The notes under the pieces were generated by a model. The model made no database searches. It was not told the origin of the DNA and worked only from the letters and a program-made list of their open reading frames with translations. This document shows positions 55,391-64,000 of a DNA stretch of 64,000 nucleotides, piece by piece. Position numbers and translations under genes: made by a program. The DNA is from Notamacropus eugenii (Eukaryota; Chordata; Mammalia; Diprotodontia; Macropodidae), in NCBI RefSeq assembly GCF_028372415.1, contig NC_092872.1, forward strand, positions 517,080,224 to 517,144,223, read 5' to 3'. The stretch's first letter is position 1. Each line of letters opens with the position of its first letter.

Positions 55391-56518
55391 TTTATCATTC
55401 TGGTCCCCAGACATTACTCTGAGAACATAATATATACCATTTCTCATGGATTCAAATTCTATAGTAGTGGAAACAGTATTGACTGCAAAAGGCAATATGC
55501 AAAGTCATTGTTTACTGATTTATCTCATTGCTAAACAGTAAGAAAATGCCAATATAAAGGGATTTCAGTCTTCCATATGACAGTCTTCCTTATTTGTGTA
55601 AACTTTCTCACACTCCCCCCCCACTCCCGCCGCACCTCAGATTTTACCATGAACATAAAGGTCGAAGCATGATGCTGGGATACTTGGGGTAATTTTGTGT
55701 AGGAAAGTAAAGGAAAGGTAAGGATTTGTTCCAGAAAGTATAATTTCACTTTTCAGTCACAAAAAAAAGAAAGATATGTAAAGTATTTCCTGGTTAGACT
55801 GTAAACTTGACAATGTTTATAATTACAATGTACCAGGTCTAACTTTTCCCAGTACTATTGGATGATCTTTGTTGTTCCCTCCTAATATAGTCCTCAATAC
55901 AAAGAAGAATTATCTATTCTTAATCAGCAAGATGTTGAGTCTACCTGCCCTTCATTTTGCACATTACCTTAAGTGAGTAAAGGACATTAATATGAACAAA
56001 TCATCCTACCTGTGATAAATGTCTTTTTTACAAAAAATATGAAAAATAAATTGTGCTCAAGTCAACTAAGAAAAATTTTAGTGACAAAGTAAGGCTTGTA
56101 AAGTGAGGTGAGTGCCAAGCTAGTCTACAGGGGGCCTTGTGAATTTTACTTCAAACTGATGTGATTTGTTTATCCCTATTCCCTATATAAAAGCTGGTTG
56201 CTGCCCCTAAAATCCAGAATACTGTGGTAAAGGTCAGAAGCCTTGTTTAGTATTTTATTTTATTTGGAGAGACTGGGTCCAGGCCTGATATTTTATCAGT
56301 GAAAGGAGCTCCTAGTGTGGAAACTCCTTCAACAACGCAGATTGGCAACTCATCCGCAATTTATAATCTTAGAGAGTTAGCTGCCTGGGACATGAAGCAG
56401 TTCCATAACTTACCATGATCATACAACTATGCATCAGAGGAAGGACTTGAATCCAAGTTTCATAAACTCCAAGGCCAGATCTTTAGCTACTCTGTCATAT
56501 AGCTTCTCACCATTTAAT

Positions 56519-57530
56519 AGATATTTTTTAGCAACTGATAAATGGTCAAAGGATATGAACAGGCAGTTTTCAGAGGAAGAAATTAAAGATATCTATAGTC
56601 ATATGAAAAAATGCTCTAAATCACTATTGGTTAGAGAAATGCAAATCAACTCTGAGGTAACAACATCACACCTGTCAGATTGGCAAACATGACAGAAGAG
56701 GAGGATGGTAAATGTTGGAGAGGATGTGGGAGAGTTGGAACGCTAATTCATTGCTGGTGGAGCTGTGAACTGATCCAACCATTCTGCAGGGCAGTTTGGA
56801 ATTATGCCCAAAGGGCTATGAAAATATGCATACCCTTTGACCCAACAATATTGCTTCTAGGACTGTATCCCCAAGAAATCATAAAAATGGGAAAGGGTCC
56901 CACATGTACAAAAATATTTATAACAGCACTCTTTGTGGTGGCCAAGAACTGGAAATCAAGGGGATGCCCATCAACTAGGGAATGGCTGAAAAAGTTATAG
57001 TATATGAGTGTAATGGAATACTATTGCACTATAAGAAATGATGAACAGGAAGACTTCAGAGAGGCCTGGAAAGACTTATATGATCTGATACTGAGTGAAA
57101 GGAGCAGAACCAGGAGAACTTTGTGCACAGCAACGACCACAGTGTGCGAGAATTTTTTCTGGTAGACTTGGAACTTTATTGCAGTGCAAGGATTTAAAAA
57201 AAAAAAATCCCAATGGTCTTTTAAGGCAAAATGCCTTCCACATCCAGAGAAAGAACTATGGCATTCAATCGCAGAATGTAGCAGATCATGTTCTTTTGTA
57301 TTACGTTTTGGTTTGTTATATGATTTCTTCCATTCATTTCAATTCTTCTATGCAGCACAACTGTGGTGAAAATGTATTTAATAGGAATATATGTGTAGAA
57401 CCTATGTAAAATTGTATGTCATCTCTGAGAGGAAGGGGGAAAGAAGGAGGAGGGAGGGAAAAAGAAACCTAAGTTATATGGTAGTGATTGTGGAACACTG
57501 AAAATAAATAAAATTAATAAAATAAAAAAA
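56519..57530 (+). mobile_element. 5'-truncated L1 (ORF2 C-terminus, 3'UTR, A-rich tail)
   Basis: Encodes pieces of the L1 ORF2p C-terminus: DKWSKDMNRQFSEEEIKDI, MQINSEVTTSHLSDW, then 'ggagaggatgtgggagagtt' and 'tatgaaaatatgcatacc'-like wording, and ILLLGLYPQEIIKM. It ends in an A-rich tail, 'aaataaaattaataaaataa'. About 1.0 kb, with frameshifts. It lies antisense to SLC9A8, probably beyond or within its 3'UTR. No clear target duplication. Confidence 0.9.
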
Positions 57531-57539
57531 GAGTATGGG

Positions 57540-59384
57540 TACCACAAGTAGAAGTGTACAGATTTCAAAGATATTTTAAATACTTTGTCTCTTTAAAGAG
57601 AACTACTTTTTGTATGAATTGGGGCACATCTATATTGGGGTGGAGAGACTGGAAGCTATGAAGTAATGCCTAGGTCCTGTATGTGTAGACAGATGTTTGT
57701 CAAGTCATGATTGTCCACACAGGTGGCAGGAAGAAAAAGGAGCAGAGTTGTCCCAAGAGCCTAGAAAAGACTTTAAGGTCCTTCTTATTAAGGAGATCTC
57801 AGGGTTATTAGAGCAGTGACCCTGAGATTTAGGTAAAGATTTGTATTGTTCAAATAAGCTTTTCTAGGGGAAACAGGGTAATTCTTGGTGTTACTTTCAT
57901 TCGCCATATGGTGAAGATAATAAAAATGGTTAAGGTAAGAAAGGTGCTGCTGAAGACAGCTGTGCTGGTTAAAGGGGATGGTGGGAACAGCAACAAGAAT
58001 GATGGCATGACATCAGTTGTTTGGCTAAGCCAGGGGGCAGCAAGGCAGGTGAGAGGACTTGGTGAGCTAAGGAACATGACAGGAAAGTCTGGATAGGAAG
58101 GAACAGGAGGAATTAAGGTGGTACACAAGTGGTGAATTCTACAGCACTGTGTCCAGAGGCTACACCAGGCAAAACGACCAGGGAGCTGCCCTCTAGCACA
58201 TCTCCTGTGTCAGAAATCAGATATGGTGACTGGAAGGTTCTTTCTGCTTTTTAAAAGTATACATATATCAAAACACAGATGTTGATCAACCAATGTAAAT
58301 CTATACTTTTGACACTCTTTAGAGGCAAGAACTAGAATTTCAACTATGAGCAGTGTGACATTTAGGATAAGCACACCTCCTAGACAATCCCATTTGAAGA
58401 AGTGGGACTTCCATCTGGCTAAGCATTAAAATGTAAACATCCATAATATTTCCTGGGGAAACTAGCTGCCTGTTACCCCTAAGATTCCGCACATGGCATC
58501 AACATGTTAAACAAAAAAGACAGCATCAATTGTATTTCTTTGGAGTGCTGAAAAAATAGGAGACATCAGAAGTAATAGTCTGTGCTTGGTCATTTCCACT
58601 AAAACTGCTCTTTATGTGGACTGGAATACTTCAGTATTTTGTGGTCATGGGTTTGGTGGTGGTTGTTTTGAAGGAGAGGCTGTCTAAGACACAACTGGCT
58701 TCCAGTCCTACACATGTGGATGTTTGCTCATATTAAGACTGTGTCTGCCAACATAGCATGCCTGCTCCTGAGGGTACAATGAAAACACTTGCCTAGGAAA
58801 GGCTGAGACTAATGGAAAGGCATCCCCACACACTATTACCTATTCCTACCACTGTCTGCTGGTCACTTTTAATGTGCAGGGTCAGAAATGACAGATTCCT
58901 CTTTACAAAAAACCACACAATTCACAGCTTGACCTGTGACAACTCCTGGCTGGGAACCGATAATGAAAAATTCAACAGAGAATGCGCTACTCATTCTATC
59001 TTGTAGAGTTGTCAAACAAGTAAGGATTAATGCAAGACATTTAAGGCAGACATCTGAAAAGGAAAATATGAGGGAAAGAACACATATTTCAAAGCAACCA
59101 CCTTGGCTTGGAGGTCTGAGAAATTCTAGATTAAAATCCATCATTCACTGTTTTTAAGCCAATTAGCTGTTCTTAAATACCGCAGCAATTATAAACAAAA
59201 TTAGTTCATCTGAGGAGGTCATACTTAACAGTAACTGTATGTGCAGCATACTTACATACAGGGCTGCCTCCGGGGAGGCATAAGCTTCAAGGTTTCTTAC
59301 AGTTTTTAGCATCAGACCTTGTACATGACTAAAAATCTCAATGATGGTGATCTCATTGGTAATTGTCCTAGAGTCTCTTCAGCT
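57540..59384 (-). other. SLC9A8: Probable SLC9A8 3'UTR
   Basis: About 1.8 kb downstream (gene sense) of the SLC9A8 stop, with no recognised transposon and no other gene. The human gene has a long 3'UTR, so the transcript may run further left. The poly(A) site could not be fixed. Confidence 0.5.
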
Positions 59385-59492
59385 TCAGAGCAGCTCCTGC
59401 TCATCATCCTCTGAGCCAGATGGTCCTTGTCGCACTTCTTCATACCATTTGTTGGTAAGAGTTTTCATCTGAATTCGACCATGATGCAAGTC
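59385..59492 (-). CDS. SLC9A8: SLC9A8 last coding exon
   Basis: After a 'ttccacctcag' acceptor the exon reads DLHHGRIQMKTLTNKWYEEV, then RQGPSGSEDDEQELL and the stop TGA at 59385-59387. It is identical, from memory, to the human NHE8 C-terminus. This is the end of the cytosolic tail of the Na+/H+ exchanger NHE8, which acts in the Golgi, endosomal and apical membranes to set lumenal pH. 36 codons including the stop; entry phase 0. Confidence 0.97.
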   Translation of the reverse strand, partial: DLHHGRIQMKTLTNKWYEEVRQGPSGSEDDEQELL

Positions 59493-59499
59493 CTGAGGT

Positions 59500-60676
59500 G
59501 GAAAACAACAGAACTGCTATCATAGCAGGTTTCTACTCATGGATCAGAACAAATGCAGCAAATAAAACAATTTCTAGTGCTTGCAAATAATGACTGTAAG
59601 TGGCTATATATATCCTTGTGTTTATGACAGAAGATGACAAGGTGCTGTTCAGAATTAAAATAGGACCTACAGAATTCAAGGTAAACAGCAGGAACATTTA
59701 TACACATATCCTACCTAATATCAGCTTAGCACAGTGCCTGGTACATAATAGGTGTTTAATAAATGTTGATTGATTGATTGGTTAACTAATTGGTTCTATG
59801 AAAATACCATATTAGAGGAAATAGCCTTACATATAAGTATGTTTATGCACATACAGCAAAGCAGTATGGTGATTGTAAGATAGTAAGAATGTCTAAAACT
59901 AACTCACGTGGAGAGGTTTACACTGACTCAAGACAAATGCTACCATGCTGAGACTCAAATAGTAATTCTGATCATTACCAACTATCCAATTTTCCCCTCA
60001 ATATTGGCCCAACATCACTTCAACGAATGAGGAAGCATTGCAATGAGATTTGGGTATGATATTAAAGACACTATAAAATGAGATTAGTTGGAGTAATTAG
60101 TTGGAGTACAGGTATGCCTGTATCATACTAAAATATACCAAGTCTGTTAATGAAAGCCAGGTCAAAGTTTACATCAAACCAGTCTGAAGCTTGTCTGAAA
60201 GCAGGAAGAATCTTACTAGACTCTGCATTATCAATGTCAAGTGGTAAAGGAACTAAGGGGTGAAAGCTCTGAGTCAATCTATTGTCAGACTCCTGCACAA
60301 GTGTTATAAACATCTCCAGAGCTCAGATTCAATAATCGATTCACTACACCTTTCACGAACTAACATCAAACTAAATTAGCAAGTAAGACTGTCTATTATT
60401 AGCCTAGTAAATATAGAAGTTAGAGAAAAACAGCAGATGCTAAATTCAATAAGCACTTCACACCATTGCTTCCAATCCTACAAGTTCATCATGAGAAAAA
60501 GCAAAGTGAAAGTTGCTTGTTTTCCACAGTTCAAATATAAATGGTCTACCTGCACAGCCTCCAACTGTATCTCAATGTTGAGACAGTCCATTTGGGTAAC
60601 TGCATGCCTACGGAGAATGCTGGCTCAGCACTCGTGGCCGAGTCACTCTCACAAACACAAGAGTAGTGGAACCTAC
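59500..60676 (-). other. SLC9A8: SLC9A8 penultimate intron
   Basis: About 1.2 kb. It holds a forward L2 3' tail at about 59720-59785 ('gcttagcacagtgcctggta', 'taggtgtttaataaatgttg'). The rest is unassigned; short frames have no recognisable product. Confidence 0.6.
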
Positions 60677-60823
60677 CTCCTGGGTTAGCCTCCGGGTGAG
60701 AAAAGGATTCAGATATTTTGCATCAAACCACATAAAACCTTTGAGATCCTGGCGCTTGATATAATGGGCTTCATACTCTTCTTCTGTGAGCTCTGAAAGA
60801 TGTTCAGACTCAATGGTGTTACC
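60677..60823 (-). CDS. SLC9A8: SLC9A8 penultimate coding exon
   Basis: 147 nt, exactly 49 codons, from 'ttttctag' to GAG|gtaggt. It reads GNTIESEHLSELTEEEYEAH, YIKRQDLKGFMWFDAKYLNP, FLTRRLTQE. Human NHE8 has GNTVESEHLSELTEEEYEAH-YIRRQDLKGFVWLDAKYLNPFFTRRLTQE (recalled), so only a few conservative changes. It is the middle of the cytosolic tail. Confidence 0.97.
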
Positions 60824-61124
60824 CTAGAAAAAAAGACAGCAAGGCTGTTATCTCAGTTTCCCTGGAAACCTGAAAAACAACAGTTCTTCCCGCCTTCATC
60901 AGCCTAGAGTACATATATTATTTCTATGTTAATCATCCAATGGAACAATGGCCCCAGCTGTTTCAAGGGCAGGTGATACACAAATAATTTTGTATCCTGC
61001 TAGGATCCATAACTACGTTCCAGATGAAGACGTTTGCTGAACAAGTCTTGCTAAAACCCCTCAAAATGCTCAATAGGAGCTGGGCAGAGATTAATATAAT
61101 ATCACTCATTCATTACCTATGTGA

Positions 61125-61300
61125 GGAACCTGGAGTCATGGACCCCAAACGGTCTGTCAAGAGATTTCAGGGAGTCTATGAACTTGGATGGAGAAAAAAA
61201 TTACATATTTATGTTTATTGACCTCTAACTAAAATTTAGCATTTTTTAAAATTATGAATGTAGGAAATAAAACATCCTAAAAAAGAGGTCCATAGGCTTC
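61125..61300 (+). mobile_element. hAT-type non-autonomous fragment
   Basis: 'ggagtctatgaacttggatg', 'gacctctaactaaaatttag', 'attatgaatgtaggaaataa' and 'aagaggtccataggcttcaa' follow a common mammalian non-autonomous repeat. Its right end is cut by the L1 that follows. Confidence 0.55.
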
Positions 61301-61301
61301 A

Positions 61302-61855
61302 ACCAGGGTGACAAAGCTCTTTGTGTGGTAGCAAAGAACAGGAAATTGAGGGGATACCTATCAATTGAGGAATGGTGGAACAAATTGTAGTATACGATCA
61401 CTATGCTAGAAGAAATGATGAACATGATGGTTTCAGAAAAATCTGAGAAGAATTTATGGAAAATGAAGTGAGCAGAACCAGAGGAATATTGTACACCGTA
61501 ACAGCAGTATTGTAACAATGATCAACTGTGAAAGACTTAACTACTCTTATCAACACAGTGATCCAAGACAATTCCAGAGGATTTATGATGAGAAAATCCT
61601 ATCTATCTCTACAGAGACAACGGATGAACTCTGAGTGGAGACTGAAGCATATGTTTTTCATTTTATATTTTTTGCTTTTTTTTTCTGCAACACGGCTAAT
61701 ATGGAAATATGGTTTGCATGACTTCACATGACTTCAGAACTATCACTCTGCTTGCTTTCTCAGCGGGTAAGGGAGGAACTGGATGGAGGGAGAGAATTTG
61801 GAACAAAAATTTAAAAATGAATGTTAAATATTTTTTTAAAAATTAGTAAAAAAAA
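61302..61855 (+). mobile_element. 5'-truncated L1 3' end
   Basis: 'ctttgtgtggtagcaaagaa', 'gaggggatacctatcaattg', 'gtgagcagaaccagaggaat', 'gagagaatttggaacaaaaa' and an A-rich tail near 61855. ORF2 end plus 3'UTR, about 550 bp, in SLC9A8. Confidence 0.85.
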
Positions 61856-62174
61856 GAAAAGCAAAAAAAAGTTAAATAGAGCAGGTGTACATGGGAAAAA
61901 TAATAAACCATTATAGAGGATTCAGAACCTACAGACAAAAACTAGGACCTCTGTCTTCACAGTGCTATGGATGGTTGTAAAAACATAAGGGAATATAAAA
62001 GAGAGCAACCTAGCCTCAGGTTTTCTCCTATGACTATGTGATCCCTGGGGCAAGTCATTTAATCTCTCAGTATCCCTAAAACTCTCTTAGACTAGAAGCT
62101 GTGGAAGAGGTGCTTATCTGCACTGGCAAGAGGAGCTCCTCACTGACTGCTCTTTACAATGATGAGATCTAGGT

Positions 62175-62430
62175 ATTATTAGGTGGCATAGTGGGTAGAA
62201 TGCCAGGCTTGGAGACAAGAAGACCTGAATTCAAATCCAGCTCAGATACTTACTAGTTGTGTAGCCCTGGACAAATCACTTTGCCTCACTTAAACCTCAG
62301 TTTCTTCATCTGTAAAATGGAGGTGATAATATCACCTACCTCCTAGTGCTATTGTGAGGAAAAAAACGAGTTAATAATTGTAAAATGCTTAGCACAGTGG
62401 CTGGCACGTAGTAAGAACTACATAAATGTT
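62175..62430 (+). repeat. THER1-type SINE, complete with L2-like tail
   Basis: 'attaggtggcatagtgggta', 'agacctgaattcaaatccag', 'agttgtgtagccctggacaa', 'cagtttcttcatctgtaaaa', 'gcttagcacagtggctggca', 'aagaactacataaatgttat'. Confidence 0.9.
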
Positions 62431-62665
62431 ATTGTTTGGCTGTTTTAGTTTTGCCTGAGTCTTTGTGACCCCTTGGACCTCTGTCCATGGTGCTTTCCTG
62501 GCAAAGACACAGGAGTGATTTGCAATTCCTTTCTCTAGTGGCAAACCGAGTTTAAGTGACTTGCCTAAGGGCACTCAGCTACTAAATATTTGAGGCTATA
62601 TTTAAACTCAGGTCTTCCTTACTCAAAGCCTAACACTATCCACTGCACCATCTGGCTGCCTCCCT
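62430..62665 (-). repeat. Marsupial RTE/tRNA-like SINE
   Basis: 'gtctttgtgaccccttggac', 'gctttcctggcaaagacaca', 'gtttaagtgacttgcctaag', 'tatccactgcaccatctggc'. Same family as 49195, directly next to the THER1 copy. Confidence 0.85.
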
Positions 62666-62969
62666 AGCTGCCAACATATAATGTTAGCTATTATTATTTT
62701 TAAAAGACAATTGTATATGACTGCTGCACAAGAGATATAGTCACTACTACTGACAATGTTGATTGTGTAGAGGTCTAGTGTCAGTATAAATGAAACTTTT
62801 CTGTAACTAAAGATGGCAAAACAAAAATGTAACTAAATAAAATGAGCCTTGAAGCAGATATAATCCAATTTTCCTGTCTCAAGCTATGAGGCCAGAATAA
62901 ATCTATGAGCAATAGCCAAACAGTTCACTTCATTCTCAGGGATGACAATGTTATGAAAAGGGGTAGACC

Positions 62970-63235
62970 TTCTCTTCCTTAGATTTCTTAATTAAAAGCA
63001 CATCATGCAGAAAGGCAGCATCATATAATCAAAATTTGAGTCCTGGAATTAAAAGATCTGGCCACATTGACTACATTTTAGTTGTAACACCCTGCGCAAG
63101 CTGATTCCCCTTTGAGTTTCAGTTTCTCCATCTGTAACATGGGGATAATAATGCCTGCCTTGGCTACCTCACAGGGTTGGTGAGGATCAAATGAAACAAT
63201 TTATGTATAGTGTTTCGTCAGTCTTGATATGTTTG
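62970..63235 (+). repeat. THER1/MIR SINE
   Basis: 'aaatttgagtcctggaatta', 'caagctgattcccctttgag', 'cagtttctccatctgtaaca', 'ctcacagggttggtgaggat'. Confidence 0.8.
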
Positions 63236-63471
63236 TGGGAGAGTATGTTCCAGACTTTTGGGGAAATATTTGTACCAACTGTTCTTACTATTTTACCTGA
63301 CTAAACAGCCATTTCTAAAAGCTAAAAAAGTGCTTTGTCAGTTAAAAATCAATATGTAAGTCTAAGTTATGATATAAAACTAGCCTGGAATAGCAGAAAT
63401 CATAAGTGAAAGTAGTATTGTGCAATGAAATAATATTCCTCAGTAATTCCATTTACACTCCCAATACAAAC

Positions 63472-63692
63472 CATTTTTTCTGTTTTACTGAGATTGATAT
63501 CCTTCTTATTTCTTTTTCGGGCTTTTGAATCTTCAATGTCAATCAGTCTAATAAGGGGCATTGTCCCTCCTCCGAGGAGCAGGATGGTGAAGAGCACAAT
63601 GATTATGGTAGTTGTCCCAATGAGCTGCCGTTTCTCTATAGGTTCCAGGTCCAAATGAAGACTCAAGGCATAAGGAATTGCTCCACGTAAAC
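63472..63692 (-). CDS. SLC9A8: SLC9A8 third-last coding exon (last membrane region)
   Basis: 221 nt from a 'tgtggacag' acceptor (completing a split Gly codon) to ATG|gtttgt. It reads GLRGAIPYALSLHLDLEPIE, KRQLIGTTTIIIVLFTILLL, GGGTMPLIRLIDIEDSKARK, RNKKDINLSKTEKM. GLRGA plus the hydrophobic TTTIIIVLFTILLLGGGTMP forms the final transmembrane part of the exchanger; the basic KARKRNKK stretch starts the cytosolic tail. Near identical to human NHE8. With the next two exons it gives 158 residues, the same as human. Upstream exons lie beyond the right edge. Confidence 0.97.
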
Positions 63693-63787
63693 CTGTCCAC
63701 AAATAATAAAGAACAATTAGAACAGAAATGGGGGGTAAGAGAAGAAAAACAAAACAAAATCTATCCTAGATCGCTTCAGAACTAAAG

Positions 63788-63955
63788 AGAGGCAATCTGG
63801 TATCGTGGTGGAAATACTGGGCTGCAAAGTCAGGACGTCTGGGTTCAAGCCCTTGATCCGCCACCAACACACCTAAGGCAGCTTACTTCATTCTGATCAT
63901 AACTCGTCTTATTCATCTTTAAAATGACCAGATGAAACTAGATAATCTCTCATTA
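63788..63955 (+). repeat. MIR SINE
   Basis: 'atctggtatcgtggtggaaa', 'ggacgtctgggttcaagccc', 'tattcatctttaaaatgacc', and 'ccctcccagctctgacatct' just beyond. In the SLC9A8 intron. Confidence 0.75.
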
Positions 63956-64000
63956 CCTAGGGACTGACCCTCCCAGCTCTGACATCTCTGTTTTATGTGT

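Noticed and set aside
56429-57000. Frames of 87 and 106 codons as a host gene
   Set aside because: The peptides are the L1 ORF2p C-terminus in a 5'-truncated, frameshifted copy.
62175-62260. tRNA-like head in a SINE as a possible tRNA gene
   Set aside because: It is the tRNA-derived head of a THER1 SINE, with no cloverleaf and no anticodon arm.
1-64000. CRISPR arrays, bacterial operons or other prokaryote-type systems
   Set aside because: The sequence is clearly mammalian: spliced genes, CpG islands, LINEs and SINEs; no regularly spaced short repeats with unique spacers were seen.

Overview
The window looks like nuclear DNA of a marsupial mammal. The clearest signs are the repeats: L1 and half-L1 (HAL1-type) elements whose ORF1 proteins match the metatherian type, composite RTE/tRNA-like SINEs, THER1/MIR SINEs, many L2 and L3 LINE pieces, and hAT and mariner-type MITEs. 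The genes are typical mammalian genes with GT-AG introns and CpG-island promoters. The species cannot be named from sequence alone.

Three host genes are present, in an order and orientation matching human 20q13.13 read backwards. RNF114 (minus strand) has coding exons 3, 2 and 1 at 543-649, 5313-5463 and 7400-7521; its later exons lie off the left edge. SPATA2 (plus strand) is complete: CpG-island promoter and non-coding exon 1 ending at 32837, coding exons 42251-42568 and 44268-45515 (521 residues), and a 3'UTR with a poly(A) signal at 46347. SLC9A8 (minus strand) contributes its last three coding exons at 63472-63692, 60677-60823 and 59385-59492. SPATA2 and SLC9A8 converge; RNF114 and SPATA2 diverge across about 25 kb of repeat-rich DNA. 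RNF114 is a RING E3 ligase, SPATA2 is the adaptor joining CYLD to the HOIP/LUBAC complex, and SLC9A8 is an endomembrane Na+/H+ exchanger. The link between them is synteny, not a shared pathway.

The 9-28 kb interval is a layered fossil bed. It holds an L3 LINE split by a processed DEPDC1B pseudogene; a hAT element with an 8-bp target duplication that carries a 3'-truncated L1 with its own 16-bp duplication; an old L1/HAL1 hosting a younger HAL1 plus an L1 3' fragment that itself contains a hAT MITE; and a near full-length L2 (minus strand) hosting a TA-flanked mariner-like element. A probable solo LTR follows at about 26.6-27.3 kb. Introns and the right half hold further L2, RTE, L1 3' ends and SINEs.

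I found no exotic or new gene system. The best leads are the L1 copy that ends just after ORF1 yet has a clean target duplication and no poly(A), the nested HAL1 stack, tandem promoter-like monomers in a marsupial L1 5'UTR, an exon-like orphan ORF at 15.5 kb, and a SPATA2 upstream ORF.
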